From assembly GCA_030652315.1 (NCBI GenBank), contig JAUSAX010000060.1, positions 1 to 64,000 of the forward strand: a stretch of 64,000 bases of DNA, given 5' to 3'. This stretch comes from Afipia sp. GTDB lineage: Bacteria; Pseudomonadota; Alphaproteobacteria; Rhizobiales; Xanthobacteraceae. Of the stretch, positions 1 through 8,142 are shown one piece after another; position 1 is the stretch's first letter; every line of letters starts with the position of its first letter. Under the pieces are notes generated by a model. The model had not been told where the DNA came from. It searched no databases and saw only the letters and a program-made list of their open reading frames with translations. Position numbers and translations under genes: made by a program.

Positions 1-252
1 GTCACCGTCCGGGCCAACTACGTGGCTCTGCCGTTCGCGGCTGGACGCGGCGAGGATGAAGGCGGCGAAAGCCGGCCGGATCGGGACGTGAAAGCGTCCG
101 TCCTCACCCGGAAGTACGGTCCCCTCGCCCAAAATCGCCGCAATGGAGCGCCGCAAGGCGATGCGCTTCCGGACTTTCATCGCCTCGCAAGCGATGCCGG
201 AAGCGAAACGATACCAAGGTGCGCCTCGCGGCGCTCCATTCCCCTCATGTGA
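1..252. other. window edge, no confident gene
   Basis: No gene is called here. A plus-strand frame is open from the window edge to 252, and a minus-strand frame is open from an ATG at 180 out through base 1. Neither translation resembles a family I recognise. The minus frame, about 60 arginine-rich residues, could be the end of a gene lying outside the window, but its composition is equally what GC-rich non-coding sequence gives. Confidence 0.25.
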
Positions 253-367
253 TGAGGGGTGCAACTAAAAGCTCACCTCGCGCAATGCGCGGGAACGAAT
301 TCGCGTGGCTGTTTGATAATTGAATCGGGAAAGTCGAAGTGATGCACGCTATCGCGACGCCCACAAT

Positions 368-455
368 CGTCATCACCGGGCTTGTCCCGGTGATCCACGT
401 CTTCTTGAAGTAAAAGCAAGTCGTGGATCACCGGGGCAAGCCCGGCCATGACGAG
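368..455. repeat. interspersed inverted repeat (ATCACCGGG family)
   Basis: Two arms face each other, about 368-399 (CATCACCGGGCTTGTCC core) and 422-455 (GGATCACCGGGGCAAGCC core). Each arm is itself partly palindromic. The element is non-coding and sits downstream of the methyltransferase gene, which ends at 622 on the minus strand. A second element follows at 487. Confidence 0.75.
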
Positions 456-486
456 ATGAAAGCGAGGTGCGCGCCAAGCATGCGAT

Positions 487-606
487 GTCGTCCCCGCGAA
501 AGCGGGGACCCATAACCACTGAACGTGGTGATGGCTAGAAGATCGCTCCGGTATCTCTCTCAATCGATGACTCCGGGAGTATGGGTCCCCGCTTTCGCGG
601 GGACGA
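487..606. repeat. interspersed inverted repeat (GTCCCCGCTTTCGCGGGGAC family)
   Basis: Arm 487-514 and arm 579-606 are near-perfect reverse complements. Each contains the self-complementary core CCCCGCgaaaGCGGGG, so the element can form either two small hairpins or one long one. It ends 16 bases before the methyltransferase stop and could act as its transcription terminator. Small ORFs called across it are artefacts. Confidence 0.8.
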
Positions 607-621
607 CCCGATAGGTACGCG

Positions 622-1482
622 CTAGGTTTTCGGCTCACGCGCCTTGTTCACCGCGTCCGCCAGCGACATTTTCGCCGAGCCGGGCTTCAGCGGCTTCTGC
701 TGACTTTCGTGCGGTGCCCATCCGGACAGCCAGACGATATCGAACGTCGCACGGATGCGCCCGTCCGGATCGGAAAAGCGTTCGGCATAAATCTGCGCCA
801 TCTTGAGAAACGTAGCGCGGCGCGACGGCGTGCGGCGGCGCTCGTTCAGGATGTTGGTCGCGCCCATCCGCCGCAGATCCTGCATCAGCGCAAACGCGTT
901 ATCGTAGCGCACCACGATGCGGTCCACGTCCGTCACAGGCAATGCGAAGCCCGCGCGCTGCAGCAGCGCGCCCAGATCACGCAAATCTGCGAACGGCGCA
1001 ACCCGCGGCGACACGCCGCCCTCTACCTCGGATTCCGCCGCCGCGAACGACTGCCGCAACTCGGTCAGCGTTTCACCGCCGATCATCGCCGCGAGAAACA
1101 ACCCGTCAGGCTTCAACGCGCGGCGGATTTGCGCGAGAACTCCCGGCAGGTCATTGACGAATTGCAGCGCCAGCGCCGACACTGCGAGGTCGAAAGTATT
1201 CGCTGCAAACGGAAGAGATTCGCTGTCGGATACAGGCAACGCCACTGGCACAGTGCGCTGACCGGTTACGGCCAGTGCAACACCCAGTCGATCGCCGGGC
1301 GTACCAAGATCGACGCTCTCGGAAAACTCTCTCAGCACCGCATGCCGCCGTTCCACCAGATCTTCAGACACGCGATCGAGCAGAAAGGTCGCTGGTCCCA
1401 GTCGCACCGCGCGAGTCTGCCGGTCGCGCAACAGAGCGCGATCGAACAGGCGTGGCGGCGTATTGGTCGGGGACGAGGTCAT
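622..1482 (-). CDS. SAM-dependent methyltransferase-like protein, NDUFAF5/BioC-like
   Basis: This 286-residue protein starts its conserved part with LFDRALLRDRQTRA at 12-25, the typical opening of the bacterial NDUFAF5-like family (in mitochondria a complex I assembly factor). The middle, about 88-143, holds the class I methyltransferase segments: a PFAANTFDLAVSALALQ post-motif and RRALKPDGLFLAAMIGG. Motif I is weak: the expected GxGxG is replaced by VDLGTPGD at 57-64, so AdoMet binding is uncertain. The tail is basic and ends in a lysine-rich NKAREPKT. It is divergent from comF, with 98 bp between them. The family assignment is by pattern; substrate unknown. Confidence 0.75.
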   Translation of the reverse strand: MTSSPTNTPPRLFDRALLRDRQTRAVRLGPATFLLDRVSEDLVERRHAVLREFSESVDLGTPGDRLGVALAVTGQRTVPVALPVSDSESLPFAANTFDLAVSALALQFVNDLPGVLAQIRRALKPDGLFLAAMIGGETLTELRQSFAAAESEVEGGVSPRVAPFADLRDLGALLQRAGFALPVTDVDRIVVRYDNAFALMQDLRRMGATNILNERRRTPSRRATFLKMAQIYAERFSDPDGRIRATFDIVWLSGWAPHESQQKPLKPGSAKMSLADAVNKAREPKT

Positions 1483-1580
1483 GGCCGTAGGTACGCCCTC
1501 GGAGACTATTCTGGCAATTCCCCTCAGGTGTGCTTGTCACGGTCCATCGCCGGAACTAGCCTCTGCGGGCGGGGAAGATC

Positions 1581-2402
1581 ATGTCGGGGCTCGAGCAGGC
1601 AACGCCACATCCTTCAGGCCGGTTGCGCAGTTGGTTGCGTAAACCGTTTCTCGGCACGCTCAGAGCCTGCAACTCCGCCCTCGCCTCGCTGCCGCGCCTT
1701 GCCCTCGACATCGCCTTGCCGACGCTGTGCGTGTCATGCCGCGAGCCGGTCTCAGGCGAAGGCGTCTGTGCGACATGCTGGGCCAAACTGTCGTTCATCG
1801 CCCCGCCGTTCTGCGCGCGGCTCGGCATTCCCTTTGTCTACGATCCGGGACCGGGCCTCTTGTCGATGCAGGCCATCGCCGATCCGCCGGCCTATCAGCG
1901 CGCCCGCGCCGCGGTCCGCTACGACGAGGTGGCGCGGACCATGGTTCACGCCCTGAAGTATCAGGACCGCACTGATTTGGCGCCGACCATGGGCCGCTGG
2001 ATGGCGCGGGCCGGTCAGGAACTTCTCGGCGATGCGGATGCGCTCGTTCCGGTGCCGCTGCACTGGCGGCGCGGATGGAGCCGCCGCTACAACCAGTCCG
2101 GCGCGCTGGCGGGAGCGATCGGCAAATCAACCAAATTACCGGTGGTCGGCAGCGCCCTTCATCGCGTACGGCCGACACTGCAGCAGGTCGGCCTGTCCAG
2201 ATCGGATCGCGCGCTCAACGTGCAGGGCGCGTTCAAGGTCCCGCCGGAGAACAAATCCATCGTGCAAGGCCGCCGGATCGTGCTGATCGACGACGTTTTG
2301 ACCTCCGGCGCGACAGTTGACGCCTGCGCACGCGCATTGTTGCGGGCCAGGGCTGCATCGGTGGATGTACTGGTGTTTTCGCGGGTTGTGGACACGCTCT
2401 AG
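1581..2402 (+). CDS. comF: ComF family phosphoribosyltransferase-like protein
   Basis: The 273-residue protein has an N-terminal zinc-finger-like double CxxC (Cys50/Cys53 and Cys63/Cys66) and a C-terminal type I phosphoribosyltransferase fold with the PRPP loop VLIDDVLTSGAT at about 234-245. ComF proteins support DNA uptake and recombination in naturally competent bacteria; their role elsewhere is unclear. The ATG at 1581 follows a GGGGAAG ribosome site. About 40 residues precede the zinc finger, somewhat longer than usual. It heads the comF-grxC-nitrilase-DUF1178 run, with 58 bp to grxC. Confidence 0.88.
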   Translation: MSGLEQATPHPSGRLRSWLRKPFLGTLRACNSALASLPRLALDIALPTLCVSCREPVSGEGVCATCWAKLSFIAPPFCARLGIPFVYDPGPGLLSMQAIADPPAYQRARAAVRYDEVARTMVHALKYQDRTDLAPTMGRWMARAGQELLGDADALVPVPLHWRRGWSRRYNQSGALAGAIGKSTKLPVVGSALHRVRPTLQQVGLSRSDRALNVQGAFKVPPENKSIVQGRRIVLIDDVLTSGATVDACARALLRARAASVDVLVFSRVVDTL

Positions 2403-2460
2403 TGTCTCCATATAATTTGGGTTGTTCCCCGTTCGTAAAGGCGAGTCGTAAAGGCAAGTC

Positions 2461-2736
2461 ATGGCTGCACTGATCGAGATCTACACGCGCCCCGGATGCG
2501 GGTATTGCAGTGCTGCCAAATCGCTGCTGACGCGCAAGAGCGCGGCTTTTACCGAATTCGACGTCGCGGTCGATCCGAACTGGCGTGCGGAAATGGTCCA
2601 GCGCTCCAGGGGCGGCGCGACATTTCCGCAAATCTTCATCGACAAGGTGCATGTCGGCGGCTGCGACGATCTCTACGCGCTCGACCGCGAAGGCAGGCTC
2701 GATGGCCTGCTCGCCGGTCAGAAGGTCTCATCATGA
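2461..2736 (+). CDS. grxC: glutaredoxin 3
   Basis: A 91-residue class I dithiol glutaredoxin with the active site CGYC at 13-16 (family consensus CPYC; here Pro is Gly), the cis-proline loop GATFPQIFID, and a C-terminal GG turn. It reduces protein disulfides with glutathione in the cytoplasm. Its TGA overlaps the ATG of the following amidase gene (ATGA at 2733-2736), so the two are translationally coupled. Confidence 0.93.
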   Translation: MAALIEIYTRPGCGYCSAAKSLLTRKSAAFTEFDVAVDPNWRAEMVQRSRGGATFPQIFIDKVHVGGCDDLYALDREGRLDGLLAGQKVSS

Positions 2737-3623
2737 CGGCCAGCATTGAAACCGGCGCACCGTTCACCGCGGCCATGGTGCAGATGCGCACCGCCATGCT
2801 GCCGGAGACGAGCCTCGCGCAGGGGATCGCACTGATCCGCGAAGCCAAGGACAAGGGCGCGGACTACGTTCAGACGCCCGAGGTCACCAACATCATTCAG
2901 CAGAACCGCAAGGCACTGTTTGAGCTGCTCGCGAGCGAAGAAGATGACCGTTCGCTCAAGGCCTATCGCGAACTGGCGCGCGAACTGAAGATCTACCTGC
3001 ATATCGGTTCGCTCGCGGTGCGCGCCAATCCCGAGCGCGCGGCCAATCGTTCGTTCCTGATCGCGCCCGACGGCAACATTCTTGCCAGCTACGACAAGAT
3101 CCACATGTTCGACATCGAACTCGACGGCGGCGAGAGCTACCGCGAGTCCGCCAACTATCAGCCGGGCGAAACCGCCGTCATGTCGGACCTGCCGTGGGGC
3201 CGCATCGGACTGACGATCTGCTACGACGTACGCTTTCCCGCGCTCTACCGCGCGCTCGCCGAAGCCGGCGCCTCCTTCATCACGGTGCCGTCTGCCTTCA
3301 CGGTCAGAACCGGCGAAGCCCACTGGAGCACCCTGCTGCGAGCCCGCGCCATCGAGAACGGCTGCTTCATCTTTGCCGCCGCGCAGGCCGGCAAACACGA
3401 AAGCGGCCGCGAGACCTACGGCCATTCGCTGATCGTCGATCCATGGGGCGAAATCCTCGCCGAAGGCGGCGTCGAGCCCGGCGTGGTGCTGGCGAAGATC
3501 GATCCGGCGAAAGTCCTGGCGGTCCGCAAGAGTATTCCCTCCCTGCAGCATGGCCGGCGCTTCGGCCTCTCCGACCCGAAGGCCGGACCGGAGCATCTGC
3601 ATCTCGTGCGGGGATCGGTATGA
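2733..3623 (+). CDS. carbon-nitrogen hydrolase, Nit1-like (deaminated glutathione amidase type)
   Basis: This 296-residue nitrilase-superfamily enzyme has the full catalytic triad: Glu50 (TPE), Lys122 (DKIHMFD) and Cys163 (TICYDVRFP). The DKIHMFDIELDGG stretch and overall length fit the Nit1 branch, whose known members hydrolyse deaminated glutathione, a repair reaction. Coupling to grxC supports a glutathione-linked role, but that is inference. A longer frame opens upstream inside grxC. The start at 2733 is chosen because it gives the family length and overlaps the grxC stop. The stop overlaps the next ATG (ATGA at 3620-3623). Confidence 0.88.
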   Translation: MTASIETGAPFTAAMVQMRTAMLPETSLAQGIALIREAKDKGADYVQTPEVTNIIQQNRKALFELLASEEDDRSLKAYRELARELKIYLHIGSLAVRANPERAANRSFLIAPDGNILASYDKIHMFDIELDGGESYRESANYQPGETAVMSDLPWGRIGLTICYDVRFPALYRALAEAGASFITVPSAFTVRTGEAHWSTLLRARAIENGCFIFAAAQAGKHESGRETYGHSLIVDPWGEILAEGGVEPGVVLAKIDPAKVLAVRKSIPSLQHGRRFGLSDPKAGPEHLHLVRGSV

Positions 3624-4087
3624 TCCGCTACGCGCTGCGCTGTGACCGCGGCCACGAATTCGACAGCTGGTTCCAGAGTTCAGCGGCTTACGACAGCCAG
3701 CACAAGCGCGGGCTCGTCGCCTGCCCGGCCTGCGACTCCACCAAGGTCGAAAAAGCGATCATGGCGCCGCGCATCGCGCGCAAGGGCAAATCCAAATCGG
3801 CACCGGAGCCCGTAGCGGCCCCCGCCGAGGACACGGCATCGACATCGCTGGTAATGGCACCGCAGGAGCGCGAGCTTCTTTCAAAGCTGAAGGAACTGCG
3901 CGACCACGTGCTCAAGAACGCGGACAATGTCGGCAACAAGTTTCCGGATGAAGCCCGCAAGATGCACTACGGCGACATCGAGCATCGCGCGATCTACGGC
4001 GAGGCAACCACCGAAGAGGCCCGCGCGCTGATCGACGAAGGCGTTGAGGTGGCCCCTCTGCCGGTGCTGCCGGGCGACCGGAACTGA
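3620..4087 (+). CDS. DUF1178 zinc-ribbon-like protein
   Basis: The 155-residue protein begins MIRYALRC with Cys8, followed by HEFDSWF and then a CPAC pair at Cys35/Cys38, the layout of a small zinc ribbon. The family (DUF1178) has no assigned function. The middle, about 60-85, is a low-complexity Lys/Ala/Pro linker, followed by a conserved C-terminal part with NVGNKFPDEARKMHYGD and YGEAT. It is the last gene of the comF run, start-stop coupled to the amidase. A hairpin at 4103-4135 follows its stop and probably ends the transcript. Confidence 0.88.
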   Translation: MIRYALRCDRGHEFDSWFQSSAAYDSQHKRGLVACPACDSTKVEKAIMAPRIARKGKSKSAPEPVAAPAEDTASTSLVMAPQERELLSKLKELRDHVLKNADNVGNKFPDEARKMHYGDIEHRAIYGEATTEEARALIDEGVEVAPLPVLPGDRN

Positions 4088-4102
4088 TATCTATTCGGGC
4101 GT

Positions 4103-4135
4103 GATCCCGAAAACCGGTTCCCACTTTTCGGGATC
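4103..4135. terminator. perfect hairpin at a convergent junction (CCGAAAACCGG repeat)
   Basis: GATCCCGAAAA at 4103-4113 pairs exactly with TTTTCGGGATC at 4125-4135 around an 11-base loop. It sits between two convergent stops (DUF1178 at 4087, permease at 4141) and carries A/T runs at the base of the loop, so it can terminate in either direction. A second copy of the element is at 15997-16023. Confidence 0.7.
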
Positions 4136-4140
4136 ATGCC

Positions 4141-5040
4141 CTAGCCCGCCACCAGCATCGCGACACCGATCAGGATCAGCACGATGCCGGAGACTTCCCG
4201 CAACGATATCGGCTGCTTCATCGAATAGTAAGCCACGCCTTGCGCGAACAGCACCTCGATCAGCGCCAGCGTCCGTACATTCGCAGCCGCCGTCAGCGCA
4301 AAAGCCAGAAACCAAAACAGGGACGCCAGCGATCCCATGAAGCCTGCGACCATCGAGGGCTTCCAGAGCCGGAAGATCGCCGTCATCGTTCCGGGCGCGC
4401 GCACGATCAGCCAGCCGGACAGCACGACGGTCTGCATCAGCAGCGTCGCCACCAGTGTCAGGCTGGCCGCGGTCACAAAGCTCACGCCGGTGACGTTGAG
4501 GATGGCGCCGCGATAGCCGACCGCCGACAAAGCGAAAAACGAGGCCGCTACGAGGCCGAGCAAGGTGGGCTTCAGGTTGCCGAAACCCTTCATGCCGCCG
4601 GGCCGCAAAGCGGTGATCACCACGCCGACGGTGGCGATCAAAATCGCTGCGACCTTCAGCGCAGTGAGATGGTCAGCGAGGAATACAAAACCAAAGATCG
4701 CCGCCTGGATCGCTTCGGTCTTGAGGTAAGCCGTCGTCACCACGAACGACCGCTCGTTCATGGCCATCAGCATCAGGGCGGTGGCGAGAATCTGCGCCAT
4801 GCCGCCGACAACCAACCACGCCCAGAACCCGGTCTCGGGCCACAACAGTTGGTCGCCGGTGGCGGCAAGAATCAGTCCGAGAAAAACCAGTGAAAACGGA
4901 AACCCGAACAGAAAGCGGATATGGGTCGCCCCGAGCGTGCCGAGCTGGGCCGTCAGCCCGCGCTGCATGGCGTTGCGCACGACCTGACCTGCCGCCGCCA
5001 GCAGCGTGAAGGGAATCCAGAGCCAAATGAGTTGGGTCAT
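4141..5040 (-). CDS. EamA/DMT family transporter
   Basis: The 299-residue protein is almost entirely hydrophobic, with about ten transmembrane segments in two repeated halves, the pattern of EamA-type drug/metabolite transporters. Substrate is not predictable. The start at 5040 (MTQLIWLW) is preferred over an upstream codon at 5070 because the extra residues (MPGRDGAKII) are hydrophilic and overlap the repeat region. Only a weak ribosome site (GCGAAG) is seen. It converges on DUF1178. Confidence 0.83.
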   Translation of the reverse strand: MTQLIWLWIPFTLLAAAGQVVRNAMQRGLTAQLGTLGATHIRFLFGFPFSLVFLGLILAATGDQLLWPETGFWAWLVVGGMAQILATALMLMAMNERSFVVTTAYLKTEAIQAAIFGFVFLADHLTALKVAAILIATVGVVITALRPGGMKGFGNLKPTLLGLVAASFFALSAVGYRGAILNVTGVSFVTAASLTLVATLLMQTVVLSGWLIVRAPGTMTAIFRLWKPSMVAGFMGSLASLFWFLAFALTAAANVRTLALIEVLFAQGVAYYSMKQPISLREVSGIVLILIGVAMLVAG

Positions 5041-5058
5041 GATGATCTTCGCGCCGTC

Positions 5059-5177
5059 ACGGCCGGGCATAGCCGTTCGTAGAACGGCGTCGCTTCCGCT
5101 CGCCTATGCCCGGCCATCCACGCCTGTTCTCGCTCAAGCAAGGCGTGGATGCCCGGCACAAGGCCGGGCATGACGAT
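5059..5177. repeat. composite interspersed inverted repeat (GGCCGGGCAT family)
   Basis: GGCCGGGCATAG at 5061-5072 pairs with CTATGCCCGGCC at 5104-5115. A second pair, CATCCACGCCT and AGGCGTGGATG at roughly 5116-5151, follows, and then another GGCCGGGCATGAC arm at 5162-5174. The element fills the gap between the ubiG stop and the permease start. One arm of the same family recurs at 38284-38318. Confidence 0.75.
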
Positions 5178-5209
5178 CGAGCAAGGTGCTCCATCGCAAA
5201 TAACCACCG

Positions 5210-5959
5210 TCAGACTGCCGCTTCGGCGACCAGCATGTAGTTCACGTCCATATCGGAGGAGAGGCTCCAGCGATCCGCGATCGGATTGTAGACCACGCCA
5301 GCCTGATCGCTAATGGCAAGCTTGTTGCGCTCCAGATGATGCGTCAGTTCGGCCGGCGTGACGAACTTGTCCCACTGATGGGTGCCGCGTGGCAGCCAGC
5401 GCAATACGTACTCGGCTCCGACGATCGCCAGCGCAAAGCTCTTCCATGTCCGGTTGATGGTCGATGCGACCATCATGCTGGTCGGCTTCAGCAGCGCGGC
5501 GCAGCGGTCGAGAAATAGCCCGACATTGGTAACGTGTTCGACCACTTCCATCGCCAGCACGATGTCGAAACGCTCGCGCGGGTCCATTTCTTCGATGGTG
5601 GTGCAGCGATAGTCGATGCTGAGGTGTCCCCGTTCGGCATGAAGCTTGGCGACCGAGATATTCGTGGCCGACGGATCGACGCCGATCACCTGCGCGCCGA
5701 GACGCGTCAGCGGCTCGCACAGCAGTCCCGCGCCGCAGCCGATGTCGAGGATGCGCAATCCCGCCAGACAGTTCAGGCTCTTTGGGTTGCGGTCGAACTT
5801 GCGGCACGCCGCGTCGCGGATATAGGCCAGCCGCAGCGGATTGATCCTGTGCAGCGGCGCCATCTTGCCCTTCGGGTCCCACCACTGTTCGGACAGTTGC
5901 GAGAACCGCGCGACTTCGCCGGGATCGACCGTGGACGCAGATGGAGAATTTGTAGTCAT
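5210..5959 (-). CDS. ubiG: ubiquinone biosynthesis O-methyltransferase
   Basis: UbiG performs both O-methylations of ubiquinone synthesis on polyprenyl-catechol intermediates. The 249-residue length fits, and the N-terminal FSQLSEQWWDPKGKMAPLH signature (19-37) is characteristic. AdoMet motif I LDIGCGAG is at 71-78, and an acidic EVVEHV segment follows at about 137-142. The C-terminal half holds the RTWKSFALAIVGAEYVLRW helix that contacts membranes in known UbiG. No ubi neighbours are present. The gene stands alone between repeat DNA and the bPH2 gene. Confidence 0.93.
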   Translation of the reverse strand: MTTNSPSASTVDPGEVARFSQLSEQWWDPKGKMAPLHRINPLRLAYIRDAACRKFDRNPKSLNCLAGLRILDIGCGAGLLCEPLTRLGAQVIGVDPSATNISVAKLHAERGHLSIDYRCTTIEEMDPRERFDIVLAMEVVEHVTNVGLFLDRCAALLKPTSMMVASTINRTWKSFALAIVGAEYVLRWLPRGTHQWDKFVTPAELTHHLERNKLAISDQAGVVYNPIADRWSLSSDMDVNYMLVAEAAV

Positions 5960-6010
5960 ACCGATGGTCTTGTCCGGTTGGCGCCTGTCGGGCCGAGAGA
6001 ATTTTGCGCG

Positions 6011-6478
6011 CTAGCGAGCCGTGATGTGGTTACGGAATTCGACCGGCGCGCCAATCATCTTTATCGTCTTGGTGCCCTCCCCGACACCATTAACGGTGAC
6101 ATCTCCCCACCCAAAAATCCGGCCCGCAATGCTCTGGGTGACATCGACGCTTTCGATTTTATCCAAACTCATCTCAAACGTCTGGCGCTTGATGAAGCCT
6201 TCCTTGTGAACCAGCCGCAACGAGGTCACGTCCGTTTCCGTCGTCCAGCGCTGGAACCAGGCCCGGAGCAGCAGAACGCCGCCCAGAAGGCACAACAGCA
6301 CGCTGGCTCCGAGCAGGGCCATGGTCACCCCGTCATTGGACATCGTGCGCGAGCCGAACAACGCAGCCCCGGCGAGCGCCAGGCAAACCAGACCCGGGAC
6401 ATAGATGATCCCGTGGATCGTGGTGGAATACAGAATCTTCTCGCCCGGCTGCAGGATATCGTCGATATAACGGCCCAT
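6011..6478 (-). CDS. bPH_2 (bacterial pleckstrin-homology-like) membrane protein
   Basis: This 155-residue protein opens MGRYIDDILQPGEKILY, then has two transmembrane segments at about 24-44 and 52-70 and a C-terminal bPH_2-type domain with TETDVTSLRLVHKEGF, SLDKIESVDV and the GWGDVTVNGVGEGTKT strand pair. Function of such proteins is unknown. The start at 6478 is chosen on domain layout; a much longer frame continues upstream antisense to lysC but is spurious. It is divergent from lysC, with 127 bp between. Confidence 0.85.
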   Translation of the reverse strand: MGRYIDDILQPGEKILYSTTIHGIIYVPGLVCLALAGAALFGSRTMSNDGVTMALLGASVLLCLLGGVLLLRAWFQRWTTETDVTSLRLVHKEGFIKRQTFEMSLDKIESVDVTQSIAGRIFGWGDVTVNGVGEGTKTIKMIGAPVEFRNHITAR

Positions 6479-6605
6479 TCTTGCCCCGTGTTGCTTGCCC
6501 GCGACCTGATGGGTATGTATAGCCGCCTTTTCGGGGCAGTGCTGCCGTTTTGCGCGGAACTGGCTCCTTACTGACAACAACCGAACCGGGACAGCGCCAT
6601 CCACC

Positions 6606-7859
6606 ATGGGTCGCCTTGTGATGAAATTCGGCGGCACGTCCGTCGCCAACATCGACCGCATTCGCAACGTCGCGCAGCATGTGAAGCGCGAGGTCGATGC
6701 CGGCCACGACGTCGCCGTGGTGGTGTCGGCTATGTCCGGCAAAACCAATGAACTGGTGGCCTGGGCGAGCGAAGCCTCGCCGCTGCACGACGCTCGCGAA
6801 TACGATGCCATCGTCGCCTCGGGTGAGTTGATCACTGCGGGGCTGCTCGCCATCGTGCTGCAGTCGCTCGGCATCCAGGCCCGTTCCTGGCAGGGCTGGC
6901 AGATTCCGATCCTGACCAGCGACGCACATGCGTCCGCGCGCATCACCGGAATCGACGGCAGCGAGTTGATCAAGCGCTTCAAGGAACGCAAGGAAGTTGC
7001 CGTCGTCGCCGGCTTCCAGGGCATCCACGAGCCGACGGGACGCGTGACCACGCTCGGGCGCGGCGGCTCCGACACATCAGCCGTTGCGATCGCGGCCGCG
7101 ATCCGGGCCGACCGCTGCGACATCTACACCGACGTCGATGGTGTCTATACGACCGACCCGCGCGTCGTGCCGAAAGCACGGCGGCTCGAGAAGGTCGCGT
7201 TCGAGGAAATGCTGGAAATGGCGTCGCAAGGCGCCAAGGTGCTTCAGGTCCGCTCCGTGGAACTGGGCATGGTTCACAACGTGCCGGTGTTCGTGCGCTC
7301 AAGCTTCGACAAGCCGGAAGATATCGACCCCCACGGCACGCCGCCGGGAACGCTGATTTGCAGCGAGGAGGAAATCATGGAGAGCCAAGTCGTTACCGGT
7401 ATCGCCTTCTCGAAGGACGAAGCCCAGATCTCCGTGCGCCAGATCGATGACAAGCCCGGCGTGGCTGCGGCCATCTTCGGCCCGCTGGCCGACGCCAGCA
7501 TCAATGTCGACATGATCGTGCAGAACGTGTCGGAGGACGGCAAGACCACCGACCTCACCTTCACCGTTCCAGCCTCGGAATACACCCGCGCCAAGGACAC
7601 CATCGCCAAGGCCAGGGACAAGATCGGCTACAAGGCGATGGATTCCGCCACCGACGTCGCCAAGGTCTCGGTGATCGGCATCGGCATGCGAAGCCATGCT
7701 GGCGTCGCTGCGCAGGCCTTCAAGGCGCTGTCCGAGCGCAACATCAATATTCGCGCCATCACCACATCCGAGATCAAGTTCTCGCTGCTGATCGACGCCG
7801 CCTACACCGAGCTGGCTGTCCGGACGCTGCATACGCTTTACGGGCTGGATCAGGCCTAA
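6606..7859 (+). CDS. lysC: aspartate kinase
   Basis: Aspartokinase phosphorylates aspartate, the first step to lysine, threonine and methionine. The 417-residue protein has the KFGGTS nucleotide loop at 7-12, the FQGIHEPTGRVTTLGRGGSD segment that contacts substrate, and two C-terminal ACT domains (about 270-410) that bind the feedback inhibitor. Length fits the monofunctional LysC of alphaproteobacteria. No clear ribosome site precedes 6606; that ATG is kept because MGRLVMKFGGTS is the usual start of the family. Confidence 0.96.
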   Translation: MGRLVMKFGGTSVANIDRIRNVAQHVKREVDAGHDVAVVVSAMSGKTNELVAWASEASPLHDAREYDAIVASGELITAGLLAIVLQSLGIQARSWQGWQIPILTSDAHASARITGIDGSELIKRFKERKEVAVVAGFQGIHEPTGRVTTLGRGGSDTSAVAIAAAIRADRCDIYTDVDGVYTTDPRVVPKARRLEKVAFEEMLEMASQGAKVLQVRSVELGMVHNVPVFVRSSFDKPEDIDPHGTPPGTLICSEEEIMESQVVTGIAFSKDEAQISVRQIDDKPGVAAAIFGPLADASINVDMIVQNVSEDGKTTDLTFTVPASEYTRAKDTIAKARDKIGYKAMDSATDVAKVSVIGIGMRSHAGVAAQAFKALSERNINIRAITTSEIKFSLLIDAAYTELAVRTLHTLYGLDQA

Positions 7860-8142
7860 ACTTCATTCTACGCGGTCCACCGCCGCGGCATTATGCCGAG
7901 GTCATTTTGCTGGACTGCCTCTCATCTTTGGCAGGTGTTTTGCTTGGCAAAACGCGCCTCAATTCGATATAGCCTCAGGACGAGGCACCCGCGCCCGCGC
8001 CTCTGGTTCTGGACCGTCAGACACGTCCGGAAGCCGGCCAAGCGGTCCACGCGAGACCTGAAAAGTCGTTATTTTACTGCTAGTTAACGCTATCGCAGCC
8101 GGTCGCGGGCCGCGCTGGAATTGCGGGTAAGGATGTCAACGG
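7860..8142. other. lysC-ptsP intergenic region
   Basis: This stretch has no convincing gene. It contains a perfect 7-bp hairpin (GTTTTGC at 7937-7943, GCAAAAC at 7947-7953) without a T-run, and an AT-rich patch around 8066-8090 (GTTATTTTACTGCTAGTTAA) that may hold the ptsP promoter. Confidence 0.4.

Noticed and set aside
273-638. 121-codon ORF on the minus strand across the two repeat elements
   Set aside because: Its translation is made of the repeat arms (RPRESGDPYSR, PAFAGTT), a known artefact of such repeats.
709-1956. 415-codon plus-strand frame antisense to the methyltransferase and across the comF start
   Set aside because: Arg/Ser-rich translation without domains; methyltransferase and ComF motifs lie in other frames.
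6479-7123. Upstream extension of the bPH2 gene to a 370-codon ORF
   Set aside because: The extra part is antisense to lysC with low-complexity Ser/Thr/Ala composition; the domain begins at MGRYIDDI.
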